A stretch of 64,000 bases of DNA, taken from the NCBI RefSeq assembly GCF_026262505.1, contig NC_067203.1, positions 2,480,001-2,544,000 of the forward strand, written 5' to 3'. The position numbers and the translations under genes are program-made. Origin of the DNA: Trichomonas vaginalis G3. Taxonomy: Eukaryota; Parabasalia; Trichomonadida; Trichomonadidae. Below, piece by piece: positions 48,429 through 58,319 of the stretch (position 1 is its first letter; every line of letters begins with the position of its first letter). Under the pieces are notes generated by a model. The model saw nothing but the letters and a program-made list of their open reading frames with translations, searched no databases and was not told the origin of the DNA.

Positions 48429-49289
48429 TCAATACTTTTTCAGCACTTTTCCGTAGTTGTATATGAAAGACAATTCGAGATAAAAGTCATAGTACAATGG
48501 TATAATATGCTGCACACCATTTGTTGTGAACCAAACTTGAAAGTCAGAGAAACTGTTACTAGGTGGTTCGTAGAATTTAGAAGCAAAGTCATAAAAGTCC
48601 TTACCGATACAAAGAAAACTGTTGTTGCTTGAACTGAAACTTGCATGACACATAACATTTTGAGGGTCAAACACGTTTCTATAAACTGTCAAATCTGTTG
48701 GTGGGCGTATAAATTTAAACGGACCGTCAGGTGGTAATGGTTCGTTCTGGTTTAGTAACCGAAGAAATTGTGCCCAAGAACGTTTGTCTACTTCCCAAAA
48801 TAAAAACTGTGTATCTCTTGGAGGGTTATTTTCAATCCTTTGAAATGAAACTGTGGAGTTCATCTTGTCATATTCTAGCTTCAGATAGTATGTTCCATTT
48901 AGTAAAGAATCGTATTTTTCTTGAAATTCCCAGTAGTATTTGTTTATTTGAGTTTGAAAGTCATTTAGAGTCTTCTCAAGGTTTTCGTCTGAACGAATTG
49001 TAAAGATTCTCATTTCATCAAATTTGTCTATTAGACCATCAGAACCTCTATACTGACCATGAAAATATACTGCAAACATAAATGCGTTAGTTCTTTTTGA
49101 AAACAAAACTCTTCTAAATCCTATTGCCTTTGCATCTGAAGGACTTTGAAGCCAACGAATTGGAAAGTCAAACCTGTAAGCTCCGGATGAAATTTCTTCA
49201 TCTGATATAGTCCTACCGGCATTTGTGAAGATATAGTCTAACGGTTTTGTATCTGCTACTTTTGTTCTTTGTTTTTCAACCTGAAACAT
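48429..49289 (-). CDS. Putative virion structural protein 2
   Basis: Protein identical to the 23720-24580 product (286 residues) and paralogous to the 54973-55821 product. The shared blocks are KPLD.(I/L)FTN, KAIGFRR, HASFS and YEPPS.S.SDFQVWFTT. Capsid-surface role is inferred. Confidence 0.6.
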   Translation of the reverse strand: MFQVEKQRTKVADTKPLDYIFTNAGRTISDEEISSGAYRFDFPIRWLQSPSDAKAIGFRRVLFSKRTNAFMFAVYFHGQYRGSDGLIDKFDEMRIFTIRSDENLEKTLNDFQTQINKYYWEFQEKYDSLLNGTYYLKLEYDKMNSTVSFQRIENNPPRDTQFLFWEVDKRSWAQFLRLLNQNEPLPPDGPFKFIRPPTDLTVYRNVFDPQNVMCHASFSSSNNSFLCIGKDFYDFASKFYEPPSNSFSDFQVWFTTNGVQHIIPLYYDFYLELSFIYNYGKVLKKY

Positions 49290-49328
49290 TTAATATATGT
49301 AAAAATATACTGTTTTAAAAATAATTTT

Positions 49329-51473
49329 TTATTTCATGCAATGTTTTATTTCTGTGCCGTCTTCAAGTATACCCCAGTACTTACGTTTGGAGAGGACATG
49401 AACTTCGGTGAAAATTTTGTCCAATTTGAATTGACCCATCTTCTCACCGACTAAACCCATTTCAATGAGTTTGTTATACCCTTCTTCGTTCGTCATGAGT
49501 GCGTCAATGTTCTCATAGTATACCTTCACTTTGGATTTAACTTCGGAGAAGAATTTGTTGTAGTTGTCGAGGACTGCCTTTGCGAACTGAGGGTAAGACC
49601 AATGTTCGACAATAGGTTTTAATGTGGTTACTAAGCCACTTTGACCTTGAGTGAATTCGTACTTCAAAACAAAAGGAGAAAACCTTTCAACAAAGTTGTC
49701 GACCTTCTCATAATGTTTACTCTTCATCTCTTGAGGTTTCTTAATGGAATATCCCCATGTCGAATTCATAAGCAATTTGAGTGTCATTGCAAGTTTGGGG
49801 TTTGAAGCTTTCCTAATATCATACAGTTGTTGTATGACTTTTCCAACTGTATAGTTCCTTCCTGGGAACTCACCATCTTCGTTTGGAATTCCAGTTGGAA
49901 TATATTGGACGAACCTCATGTACGCAGCGTTAAGGTCGACATAGTATATCTTTTCATCTGAGTCGAACTTGTCGCAACCAATGGGTCCAGTTCGTGGAAA
50001 TTCAAGTGAGTCTCTTATCTTTTGAGAAACTTCTCCTGTTATCTCATAGACATCGTCGAAGCAACCTGTTTCATATAAAACCTTCTGACCTAACTCAGAT
50101 GCTCTCCAATACAATTTGACGTCAATTGGATGTCTCAATGGAAGTTTGTTTATAGCATCTTGAAGTTCTTGCAACCTCATTGGAAGTTCTTCTGGTTCAG
50201 GTTGGTATCCGAACATACCAACTCCTTTTGGAATTGTGTACTTCTTTTGTGCTATAACTTTGTCTGGAACAACTTTTGGTCTTGCTAACAGTGAAAAGTT
50301 TGTTTCGTCTTTTGGTACAAAAGTTTCTGTCAGCTTGTCATCTGGAATTGGTTCCAACAAACCTTTCTCGAAAAGAATGTTTACAGCTCTGACAATGTTG
50401 CACTTGCCTTTTCCGAACATAAGACTTTCGTTCAACATGAAGTGGTTGTGGACAATTGCAATCTTCAACCATGGTAAGTCTTTGTCAACAACATAGTCGT
50501 CATGTGAAGAACCTTTAGCTGTAGGTATGTTGACTCGGATATTGACATTTGCCAACGGTGCAATTTTTGCCAATTGACCTCTGAGAATGTACCTTGTCTT
50601 CACACATGACTCAAGATACTTCATCTTCTCATCTGAAACAAGACCAGAGTTCCTGAGACATGTAAGAATACAAGGTTCATTGACAATTGTTTCAATTGAA
50701 TTGTAAATTCCATACCTTGTTAAGTCAATGTCAGACTTGTTTATGAACGGGAAGTATCCAGCATGTTGTCTGACTGCTTGAGGGTTATGTTGGTACCATT
50801 CGAACTTTACACTTACAATTCCTTCAATTGCATTCAAAATGTCTGAGTCGGAGTCAAACATTTGTTCTCTCTTTGTAGTCTTGAAAGCGTCAAGAAGTTG
50901 TGCGGCTGTTGTGACATTGCCATGTGCATAGTAAATATGACCATCTAAATCTGTTACGGTTAGTCTGAGATTGTATCCTTTCTTATTTCCGTCTTGTATG
51001 GCAGCAAGTACACCCATAAAGCCTTCTTTGTTCTTTCCTTCGTCAAAGTTTACTGTAAAGGTTCGACCAGATGTAATTTGACTTCTAACTTCACGGTACT
51101 TTTCATATGCATATCTTGTTCTTTCCATGGGAGCATGTGCATCTTCACCTTTTCCTTTTTTCCTTCTCAAAGGATGCAATTGTTCGTCATGTTTCCAGTA
51201 GAATCTGGCAAAGCCGTCGTGTCCTTCAACTTGAGGCTCACTAACATCGAAAGGCATGTCCATAAGACGTTCTTCTTCTAACCTCTCTAGTCTGTTTGGA
51301 TAATTTGCACGTGCTGTTTCCAAATCCATCTCGTAGGTCAGACCAGCCAGTTTGTCATAGACTTTTATGGGTCTTCCCTTCCTATATTTAAACTTCTTCG
51401 AAACTTTCCAACCATATCTTTCTAACTCTGCTTTTATTCTAGCAGATTTTCTATCCATTCTATACGGGGGCAT
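49329..51473 (-). CDS. Protein-primed family B DNA polymerase (divergent)
   Basis: Protein identical to the 21536-23680 product (714 residues). Motifs A (VDLNAAYMRF), B (LLMNSTWGYS), C (YYENIDALM) and KRKYWG are kept unchanged, including the altered motif C, so that change is not a sequencing slip in one copy. Start chosen after TTTTTATAAAA. Confidence 0.78.
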   Translation of the reverse strand: MPPYRMDRKSARIKAELERYGWKVSKKFKYRKGRPIKVYDKLAGLTYEMDLETARANYPNRLERLEEERLMDMPFDVSEPQVEGHDGFARFYWKHDEQLHPLRRKKGKGEDAHAPMERTRYAYEKYREVRSQITSGRTFTVNFDEGKNKEGFMGVLAAIQDGNKKGYNLRLTVTDLDGHIYYAHGNVTTAAQLLDAFKTTKREQMFDSDSDILNAIEGIVSVKFEWYQHNPQAVRQHAGYFPFINKSDIDLTRYGIYNSIETIVNEPCILTCLRNSGLVSDEKMKYLESCVKTRYILRGQLAKIAPLANVNIRVNIPTAKGSSHDDYVVDKDLPWLKIAIVHNHFMLNESLMFGKGKCNIVRAVNILFEKGLLEPIPDDKLTETFVPKDETNFSLLARPKVVPDKVIAQKKYTIPKGVGMFGYQPEPEELPMRLQELQDAINKLPLRHPIDVKLYWRASELGQKVLYETGCFDDVYEITGEVSQKIRDSLEFPRTGPIGCDKFDSDEKIYYVDLNAAYMRFVQYIPTGIPNEDGEFPGRNYTVGKVIQQLYDIRKASNPKLAMTLKLLMNSTWGYSIKKPQEMKSKHYEKVDNFVERFSPFVLKYEFTQGQSGLVTTLKPIVEHWSYPQFAKAVLDNYNKFFSEVKSKVKVYYENIDALMTNEEGYNKLIEMGLVGEKMGQFKLDKIFTEVHVLSKRKYWGILEDGTEIKHCMK

Positions 51474-51502
51474 TTTTATAAAAATAAAAAAATGTTTTTT
51501 CT

Positions 51503-52087
51503 TTACTTTACGTAACCACCTGCTGCCAAAAGTCTTTGACGCCAACCCATACCAGCTAATGAAGGTTGGCTTGGTTTAGTTTGAAAACTAACCTTTGGTT
51601 TTGGTTTATCTTCAGTTTTTGGTTTTTCTTCTTCTATTGGTTTTTCGTCACTTTTCGGTTCCTCTGACTTTACTTCACTTGCAGGAACAGTTGTGTCGTC
51701 AACATCTTCATAAATATCATATGCCATCTGTTTCTGTTTTCCTTTCAACTTTTTGTGTTTGTTGTAAAGTTTAGAATATTTCGACTCTAAGTCAATGAGA
51801 TGTTCTATAATGAACTGTTGGTCGGTAAAATATACTTTTCCATCTGTTGTCTCGAAAATTCCTTCAGACTTCAATATTTTATTTGTGAGAGTCTGTTTCT
51901 TTTTTGAGATACTAGCCGTTCCATTTCTATGAAAAGTGACTTTATAGTTAGGGTTTGTATTTCCAGACCTGGCACTTTCTATTATTGAATTTTTCTCTTC
52001 ATCTGTAAGTTCTTTGACAGGTTTTGACAATGGTTCTGAACTTTTTGTTTGTGGTGTCAAATCTACCGTTTCAACTTCTTCGGTCAT
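51503..52087 (-). CDS. Hypothetical charged protein preceding the polymerase
   Basis: Identical to the 194-residue product of 20922-21506, with the acidic N-terminus, the EEKPKTEDKPKPK tract and the glycine-rich end. Confidence 0.6.
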   Translation of the reverse strand: MTEEVETVDLTPQTKSSEPLSKPVKELTDEEKNSIIESARSGNTNPNYKVTFHRNGTASISKKKQTLTNKILKSEGIFETTDGKVYFTDQQFIIEHLIDLESKYSKLYNKHKKLKGKQKQMAYDIYEDVDDTTVPASEVKSEEPKSDEKPIEEEKPKTEDKPKPKVSFQTKPSQPSLAGMGWRQRLLAAGGYVK

Positions 52088-52106
52088 TTCATCTCAGTAA
52101 AAAAAT

Positions 52107-52262
52107 TTAGTTTGGTTTGTTTTCAACTGGTTGTTTAGGTTTTTTAAGTCGGTCTAAAACTTCCTGAGGTATAGGGAGGACTTGACAAACACGTGGTTGT
52201 GTAACTGCTGGAAGTCGACAAATCCATCTTGAACCCATTTGTCTCAATGCTGTATTGTTCAT
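52107..52262 (-). CDS. Small 51-residue hypothetical protein
   Basis: Same frame as 20747-20902, with the TTTTTTACTGAGATGAA leader. Here it does not overlap the previous gene, whose stop is 19 bases before its start. Confidence 0.55.
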   Translation of the reverse strand: MNNTALRQMGSRWICRLPAVTQPRVCQVLPIPQEVLDRLKKPKQPVENKPN

Positions 52263-52281
52263 TTCATCTCAGTAAAAAACT

Positions 52282-52683
52282 TTACATTCCCCACGTTTGA
52301 GGCGGTTGAGGTTGGTTATTGTTTACCCATTGTTGTGCATGGTTATATCCTCTGTTAAAGAATCTTTCACCTTGGTCCATATAGTGCCCTGCTTGGTTAT
52401 AGTAGTCATTTGCTTTGTTATAGTAGTTTCCTGCTTCTCTTCCTACATTGTCCATCCATCCTTGAACTTTTCCTCTTGTTTCAGGATTTGGAATAAGATT
52501 TGCTGCATCTCGTGCTACCTCCCAACCTTTCTGTACAGTTTGTATAATAGGTTGTGCTTTCTCTTTAAGTATACCTAATGTACTCAAAATCTTCCTTCCA
52601 ACTCCAAATACACCTCTGGCTATTGTTCCCACTGCGGGTAAAAATCTGGATGCAACTCCTGCTAATGCGCCAAATAAACCCAT
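52282..52683 (-). CDS. Glycine-rich hydrophobic N-terminus protein, membrane-active-like
   Basis: Intact 133-residue form of the 20328 gene, ending PQTWGM. The hydrophobic glycine/alanine-rich first 38 residues and the asparagine/tyrosine-rich C-terminal part are as described for B. It is divergent from the integrase over 16 bases. Confidence 0.6.
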   Translation of the reverse strand: MGLFGALAGVASRFLPAVGTIARGVFGVGRKILSTLGILKEKAQPIIQTVQKGWEVARDAANLIPNPETRGKVQGWMDNVGREAGNYYNKANDYYNQAGHYMDQGERFFNRGYNHAQQWVNNNQPQPPQTWGM

Positions 52684-52699
52684 TTCTTATAGGATAAAA

Positions 52700-53659
52700 A
52701 TGACGAATCCAAACAAGGACCCCTATGTTTCTAAGGCAACAAAGAAAGCACTCATGATAAAAATCTTTAGTTCAACACCAAATGCTTGGTTTATGGATAT
52801 CTTGGAAAACATTCCGAGGTATAGAGAAGATGGACCTCCATACTGGCTAATATTTGTCGGTCAAAACACAAGATACTGTGAAGCCATACCATTACAGTCC
52901 AAAAATATTTTAGATATCTTAGCAGCTTTGACAATATTCGTTGACAAATACCATCCAACAAAACTGACATCTGACTGTGAAAGTTCTTTCAAATCAGACG
53001 ATGTAAAAAACTATCTGCGTTCAAAAAATGTAAACCAATATTTCATTGTCGACCAAAACCATTCTGCTCTTGGTGTCATTGACAGTTGTATAAAAATCTT
53101 AAGAGACTTAAACCAACCACAAGGTGGTGAAGCAAATGAAATGTCATATGACGACAAGTATAGACACTTCTCCATGGCAAAGATGAGACAAGTTTTAAAT
53201 ATTTACAATAGCCGTAAACAAAAAGGTTTGGGAAACCACTCCCCCGAAGAAATGAAAAACAACCCTGACTTAGAGAAAGACTATATATTTAATAATTTAG
53301 TCAAAAGAGACAAACAAGAAAGAATGCCAGGCTTCAAACTTCAGAAAGGTGACAAAGTAAAAATAGAAATACCTAAACGCGACCCATATGAAAATACTAT
53401 TGACTATGACAACAATGGGAACTCGACAGGTACTCACATTCGTGTTCGTAAAAATAGAAGAAAGTATACAAGAGAATATTATGAAGTTTTAGGCAAACAT
53501 GGCAAAATGTACAGACTGCAAGCAGAAGATAAAACTACTATTGTCAGACCTCGTTTCAAACTTGTTAAGGTTCAAGGTGGTATACTTTCAAAGACAGTTC
53601 CTAACAAATATAAGACAACTCCTGACGAATATGCTAAAGAAGTTGAAAATGACGACTAA
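52700..53659 (+). CDS. Retroviral-type (rve) integrase of the Maverick
   Basis: Protein identical to the 19352-20311 product (319 residues), with the acids at 33, 92 and 128 (D-D-35-D). As it belongs to the element that demonstrably inserted here, this form is likely active, unless the enzyme acted from another copy. Confidence 0.85.
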   Translation: MTNPNKDPYVSKATKKALMIKIFSSTPNAWFMDILENIPRYREDGPPYWLIFVGQNTRYCEAIPLQSKNILDILAALTIFVDKYHPTKLTSDCESSFKSDDVKNYLRSKNVNQYFIVDQNHSALGVIDSCIKILRDLNQPQGGEANEMSYDDKYRHFSMAKMRQVLNIYNSRKQKGLGNHSPEEMKNNPDLEKDYIFNNLVKRDKQERMPGFKLQKGDKVKIEIPKRDPYENTIDYDNNGNSTGTHIRVRKNRRKYTREYYEVLGKHGKMYRLQAEDKTTIVRPRFKLVKVQGGILSKTVPNKYKTTPDEYAKEVENDD

Positions 53660-54954
53660 GCAATTCTATACCATGCACAAACTGTCATGTAAGGTGGCAT
53701 GTATTTTTTACCTAGTCCTGTAGATGTTGTTGTAAAAGTATGTTGGTGGTTTCCTCCTGGTTCAGTTTGTCGAAAAGTCTTTTTTGCTGAATGGTTATAA
53801 TCTGGAGATAAAACGTCATAGCCAGCTTCATACTCTGAGTTGTATAATGGGTGGTCTCTTAATGAGTGGCTATGGTCGCCAGAAAAGTTTGTTGTACCAG
53901 AATGACTATGTGGTGGCAAGTTGTCGACAGATATCGTTTTACTTCCACCTGTTTTCTTTGGAGTGTGTGCACAATACAAAAAACTTTCGAGTATTTGAGT
54001 CCAAGTTCCAAAACCAAGTACTACTTCTGGTCTGGTAGAGTTCATTGACGTATAAATAGAACCAACTGGGTAAATGGTTTGAAGTATTTCTGTCTTTAAT
54101 GTTTGAAGCTCTGTTTTGTCTGCTTTCTTGTCATATAAATCTTGAGCAGTGAATTTAATATTATGTTCATCCTCCATGACATAAACATCTCTACATCTAA
54201 TGTTTCTCATCGTTGTTATGTCGTCATCCGATGTTAAACCTTGTGGAAAGTTAGGAGGTTTACAATATATTGCATCCCCACCAGTTTCTTCAACCGTTCC
54301 TTCAATATTTTCTATACCAACAGTTGCGAAGAAGCTATGTGTATGTCCAACGTCACTTTTCCTGTTTAAGGTTTCTTGTAAGTTTGTAATATTTGCAATG
54401 GTATGTGTATGTCCAACGTCACTTTTCCTGTTTAAGGTTTCTTGTAAGTTTGTAATATTTGCAATGGTATGTGTATGGTTCTTATCCGCTTTAAGGTCTA
54501 AACATCCTGAAACCCACCCTGTATCGGCTTTACCTTTTAAAATCTTTGTTGTCCGTTCATGGTACCATTCAACCCTTTCTATAATTTTTTCATCTTTTTC
54601 ATTCACATATTCCTTATCTGCCTTCTTCACTAACGCACTAGCCACACGTGCTAACTCATCGTCTACATATTCTTTGTCAGCTTTGTTGTCAACATCTGCT
54701 TTCAAAAGAAGTTCATTTATAGGTTTCTCGTTTAAAGTTCCTTTTGTTGGATTTATACAGACAGTATGGTTCTTATTGTCTTGAAACAGAAACTCATCTG
54801 TCATTGGGTTTAATGTCAGTTTTAAGTTTCCTTCTTTCAATGACTCAGATATCTTAGAATAGTTTGAAAAGTTTGTTGTGTTCTTATTTAGAGCTTGCAC
54901 AATGAGTTGTCGGTTGTGTTGTATTTCTCTCATAGACGCTGTTTCATTTGACAT
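53656..54954 (-). CDS. Phage-type fibre protein with tail-collar domain
   Basis: Protein identical to the 18057-19355 product (432 residues), including the exact 66-bp duplication coding two HTHTIANITNL units and the HxH-rich C-terminal collar domain. Stop codons of fibre and integrase overlap by four bases. Confidence 0.75.
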   Translation of the reverse strand: MSNETASMREIQHNRQLIVQALNKNTTNFSNYSKISESLKEGNLKLTLNPMTDEFLFQDNKNHTVCINPTKGTLNEKPINELLLKADVDNKADKEYVDDELARVASALVKKADKEYVNEKDEKIIERVEWYHERTTKILKGKADTGWVSGCLDLKADKNHTHTIANITNLQETLNRKSDVGHTHTIANITNLQETLNRKSDVGHTHSFFATVGIENIEGTVEETGGDAIYCKPPNFPQGLTSDDDITTMRNIRCRDVYVMEDEHNIKFTAQDLYDKKADKTELQTLKTEILQTIYPVGSIYTSMNSTRPEVVLGFGTWTQILESFLYCAHTPKKTGGSKTISVDNLPPHSHSGTTNFSGDHSHSLRDHPLYNSEYEAGYDVLSPDYNHSAKKTFRQTEPGGNHQHTFTTTSTGLGKKYMPPYMTVCAWYRIA

Positions 54955-54972
54955 TTTTATTCTAGATAAAAT

Positions 54973-55821
54973 ATGCTTCCAATAGAAAAAGAAAATTCAA
55001 GAGTTGCTACAACTAAACCATTAGATGAACTTTTTACTAATGTCGGTCAAAAGTTTGAGACAGAGACCGTAAAGCATGAAGGCTATCGTTTTGACTACCC
55101 ATTAAGATGGCTAAGAGACCCATCTGTCACAAAAGCTATTGGCTTTCGTAGAATGAAGTTTGTGTCTGTAGAAGATAAAAGTTTTCCATTTATTGTAAGG
55201 TTTCATATAGATTATATATCTGAAGGGAAACGAAAAATGTGGGAAGAAATTGAGCTAATACAAGTTGACCTTTCATCTTCTCTACAGACTGCGTTAAAAA
55301 ATATAGAAGATAAAATAAATTCATGTTATGCAAAATATGCTGATGAATATGCAAATACCGAGAGCACACTTTATGTGAGAATTGTATATGACAAACAAAA
55401 TTCACAAGTGTCATTTCAAATCTACGAAGACAATCCAAAGAAAGACGAACAAATATATACAGAATTCACTGCAATGTCATGGTATTATTTGCAAAGAATG
55501 TTAAATCAGAAAGTCAAACTTCCTTTAGCAAATATTTACAGTCGATATGCAAGAGATGAACCATATTTATTTAAAGATGTTTTCGACCCAGCTGCTATTA
55601 TTGTTCATGCTTCATTTTCTGGCGCTCAAAACTCTTTCTTATGCTTGGCAAATGACTTTTACGAAAAACCTACAAAGTTATATGAACCACCAAGTGGAAG
55701 TATTTCAGACTTTCAAGTATGGTTTACTACAGATGGAAGAAAAAGAATAATTCCATTATACCATGCGTTTTACTTAGAACTTAGTTTCATATACAACTAC
55801 TATCGAACGGTAAAAATATAA
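54973..55821 (+). CDS. Putative virion structural protein 1
   Basis: A 282-residue homologue of the 17184-18038 product, identical up to the last few residues, where it ends RTVKI. Divergent from the fibre gene over the TCTAGA-centred spacer. Confidence 0.6.
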   Translation: MLPIEKENSRVATTKPLDELFTNVGQKFETETVKHEGYRFDYPLRWLRDPSVTKAIGFRRMKFVSVEDKSFPFIVRFHIDYISEGKRKMWEEIELIQVDLSSSLQTALKNIEDKINSCYAKYADEYANTESTLYVRIVYDKQNSQVSFQIYEDNPKKDEQIYTEFTAMSWYYLQRMLNQKVKLPLANIYSRYARDEPYLFKDVFDPAAIIVHASFSGAQNSFLCLANDFYEKPTKLYEPPSGSISDFQVWFTTDGRKRIIPLYHAFYLELSFIYNYYRTVKI

Positions 55822-55825
55822 TTTT

Positions 55826-56068
55826 TTAATACGGTTGAGGTGTTGGATTTGGTTGCCAACTAGACTGTGGTGCAGGTTCAGGCTGTTGTATAACAGGAGC
55901 TTGTTCTTCTGGTTCAGGGTCTTTAGGTATAATACCAACAAACTGACCTACTCTTTTACCAATATTTTTGACTCCGTTCCAAATTCCTCTTCCTACGGTT
56001 TTTATTCCATTCCATATACCTCTTCCAACATTTCGAAAGAAGTTTCCTATTCTTCCAAAGAAACCCAT
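55826..56068 (-). CDS. Small amphipathic (membrane-active-like) protein
   Basis: Intact 80-residue form. The tandem VGRGIWNGIK / VGRGIWNGVK helices are followed by a proline/glutamine-rich tail ending PTPQPY. The B copy at 16946 has lost one base in the tail. Confidence 0.6.
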   Translation of the reverse strand: MGFFGRIGNFFRNVGRGIWNGIKTVGRGIWNGVKNIGKRVGQFVGIIPKDPEPEEQAPVIQQPEPAPQSSWQPNPTPQPY

Positions 56069-56086
56069 TTTACTATATGTAAAAAT

Positions 56087-56449
56087 CTAATGTCCGCCTA
56101 GTCTCTTACGTTTCCTGTTGAGTTCCATAGCATTCTTTAACTGGAGCTCATACATTCTGTTTCTCCTCTGGTAGAAAACATATTCTGGGTCAACTCCTGT
56201 GTTCGCGTCATCTGCATAAAGTTGTTTATATCCCACTTCAGGGTTTGTATAAAACTCTTTCCATCTCATATTTGCATACCATGGTGGCAAACCTAACGCA
56301 GCGTCATTTGACATGGCAGTTTGCATTTGTACATCTGTTGGCACTTGACCATAGTTTGCCATTGCAGTTTGTATTCTAACTTCATTTGGAATATTCTCTG
56401 GGTTTGGTTGTCCAGGTTGCTGTGCATTCGCTAAGTTCTGTGCGTCCAT
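56087..56449 (-). CDS. Hypothetical 120-residue protein, virion-like
   Basis: Identical to the 16565-16927 product: asparagine/glutamine-rich N-terminus with the repeated (I/M)QTAM phrase and a basic C-terminus. Confidence 0.6.
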   Translation of the reverse strand: MDAQNLANAQQPGQPNPENIPNEVRIQTAMANYGQVPTDVQMQTAMSNDAALGLPPWYANMRWKEFYTNPEVGYKQLYADDANTGVDPEYVFYQRRNRMYELQLKNAMELNRKRKRLGGH

Positions 56450-56472
56450 TTAATATTAGATAAAAATATCTC

Positions 56473-56604
56473 TTACGAGTACATATGCTGAACATTTGCT
56501 GGTATTGGTTCATCTTCATATTCTCTATATCTTTCTGCCACGTCAAATAAGTAAATGACACAATGGAAAAAACCTAAAACAAGTAGTCCTATTTCAAACC
56601 ACAT
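56473..56604 (-). CDS. Small single-span membrane protein
   Basis: Same 43-residue frame as 16410-16541, overlapping the methyltransferase 3' end by 16 bases. One hydrophobic segment near the N-terminus. Confidence 0.5.
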   Translation of the reverse strand: MWFEIGLLVLGFFHCVIYLFDVAERYREYEDEPIPANVQHMYS

Positions 56605-57407
56605 TTACTTACCAATAAAATTTCTTTGTTATGACACTTTCTCCGGTTTATAGGACCTCTCTCATATTCTATCTTATCGTATCTAAACTCATAGTCATGT
56701 ATGTCCTCTAACCATCTCATGACACTTTCCAAACCACTTTTATCGGATGTAAAGTAAAAGCATGGATGGTTATGTAAAACGTCTAAAGTTTCTAAAGAGT
56801 CTCTCAAAGTCCAGTCTGCTTGGTATTGAAAATCGTATGTGTTATAGAACGGCGGGTCTACTATAAAGAAAACATTTTCCTTGTCTTTATATTTTTCATA
56901 CAACTCTGTCCAATAACATCTCACAAACTCTATACCCTCAATATATTTTTCTATGTCCTCTTTGAAAACATTTATATAGTTAAGATATAAAACTTTTGAC
57001 ATAAGTGTTTCAATGTCATGAACTCTTATAGAACCACTATATAATAGTCTAGCAGATATACTATCCCAGTCAATATACTCTGCCTTTTTCAAAACCTCTC
57101 TCACAATATTTTTCTTATCTAATGGTATACGTTCCATCTTACCTATAGGTATCTTTTCTTTTAACTCTTTCAATATTTTGTTTGTGTCTGGAATATGTTT
57201 GAGACGGTCCATATAGTTGTCGAAGTCATTGCATATAATCTTTGAGTCTGGGAATATTATATGGCACAAATGGGATATATAGAAACTTCCACCGAACAAA
57301 TCTACAAATGTTAGACCATTCGGTAGTTTCTTAAGTTCTCTCAATATAATATCTTTACATCTACTCTTATTTCCAAAGAACGGTAACGGTGGTTTTGTAA
57401 AATTCAT
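56589..57407 (-). CDS. Dam-like adenine-N6 DNA methyltransferase
   Basis: Protein identical to the 15607-16425 product (272 residues) with FFGNKSRC, FVDLFGGS and DPPF. A 42-bp piece of this gene also sits at the other end of the element (32591-32632). Confidence 0.85.
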   Translation of the reverse strand: MNFTKPPLPFFGNKSRCKDIILRELKKLPNGLTFVDLFGGSFYISHLCHIIFPDSKIICNDFDNYMDRLKHIPDTNKILKELKEKIPIGKMERIPLDKKNIVREVLKKAEYIDWDSISARLLYSGSIRVHDIETLMSKVLYLNYINVFKEDIEKYIEGIEFVRCYWTELYEKYKDKENVFFIVDPPFYNTYDFQYQADWTLRDSLETLDVLHNHPCFYFTSDKSGLESVMRWLEDIHDYEFRYDKIEYERGPINRRKCHNKEILLVSKCGLK

Positions 57408-57461
57408 TTATATATAATAATAAAAATGTTTTTACCTGAAAAGTGACAGAAAAGTGACAAA

Positions 57462-57636
57462 CATGAAAACATATATAATTTGTGAAAAGCTCCTGGAAGC
57501 CCTCCGAATATAAGAACTTCATTTATGTGGGCTAGAAGGGGCGCAGCCCCTGGAAGGCCACCCCAAGAAAAAAAAAACTTCATTATATCAATCATCCTCA
57601 GGGCTAGAAGGCACGAAGTGCCTGGAAGCCCCGCTA

Positions 57637-57667
<31 letters not shown>
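57462..57667. repeat. Right terminal inverted repeat of element C
   Basis: Matches the B left end in reverse, with both hairpins and a 29-base T tract (57639-57667). It is much longer than the remaining repeat at the C left end, so the two ends of C are unequal. Confidence 0.88.
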
Positions 57668-57670
<3 letters not shown>

Positions 57671-58289
57671 TGTTTTCTAAGTTTGTCATATTAGGGTTCG
57701 AATAACCTTCTAACAGTTTGCATAAGATATCTGTAAAGAATGTGTTCTTACCAGTTCCTTGTTTTCCAATTATAATGAGAGCAGTTTCATTTTTAGCACT
57801 TGGATGTTGTAAGATATTTGCAAACCAACATAAGATATACTCATAAACCTTTTCGTTTCCATTGCATATAATTTCTTTGACATGGTCTAACCAAGCTTCT
57901 ATAATATTTTCTTTCCATTCTACTTGTTCATATTTATATCCAGTGAAGATAGAATAGAAGTTTGGAGAAGGTGTATAAAACTTTATACCACGAACTGAAA
58001 AATCTTCTAACTTTGACAATAAGATATCCCAAGCATCTAACATCTTCATTCCAACTTGTACAACTTTTATTTTCTTAAGTTTCTGTCTACATTCTTGTTC
58101 TGAAACTATTGTTGCTCTTGGTTTGTTAAAGACAACATCCCATTCTTTCATAACATAACATTCTGGGGCAGAGTCAACATAAATGACTAAACGTTTCAAA
58201 TTCTCGACTGCTTTGTTATAGTCTCGAAATGGACACATATTTCTGAATGCTTGGAAGTCATAAAAATCTGAAACATCTATTCTGTACAT
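57666..58289 (-). pseudogene. SF3 helicase, N-terminal part cut by element C
   Basis: 207 codons from MYRIDVSDF through Walker A (GKQGTGKNTFF, about residue 175) to NLENI, where the inserted element supplies the stop. The fragment lacks Walker B, motif C and the arginine finger, so it should be inactive. The C-terminal part lies at 31890-32508. Confidence 0.85.
57668..57672. repeat. Target-site duplication, right copy (AGATG)
   Basis: Second copy of AGATG, directly after the T tract. Read on the minus strand the helicase frame meets TAA formed by its last T and the element's A tract. Confidence 0.9.
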
Positions 58290-58319
58290 TTTTATAAAAA
58301 TAAAAAAAATATTATTTTT

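Larger units (their letters stand above)
32509..57667 (-). mobile_element. Maverick/Polinton element C (inner, complete)
   Basis: This 25,159-bp element has both ends: a 34-base A tract with GGTAGTGGGG at the left and CCGCTACC with a 29-base T tract at the right. It lies in opposite orientation inside the SF3 helicase gene of B. It holds a full gene set from the capsid genes (left) to the methyltransferase (right). The right half is intact in every gene; the left half has many single-base indels. Confidence 0.95.
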
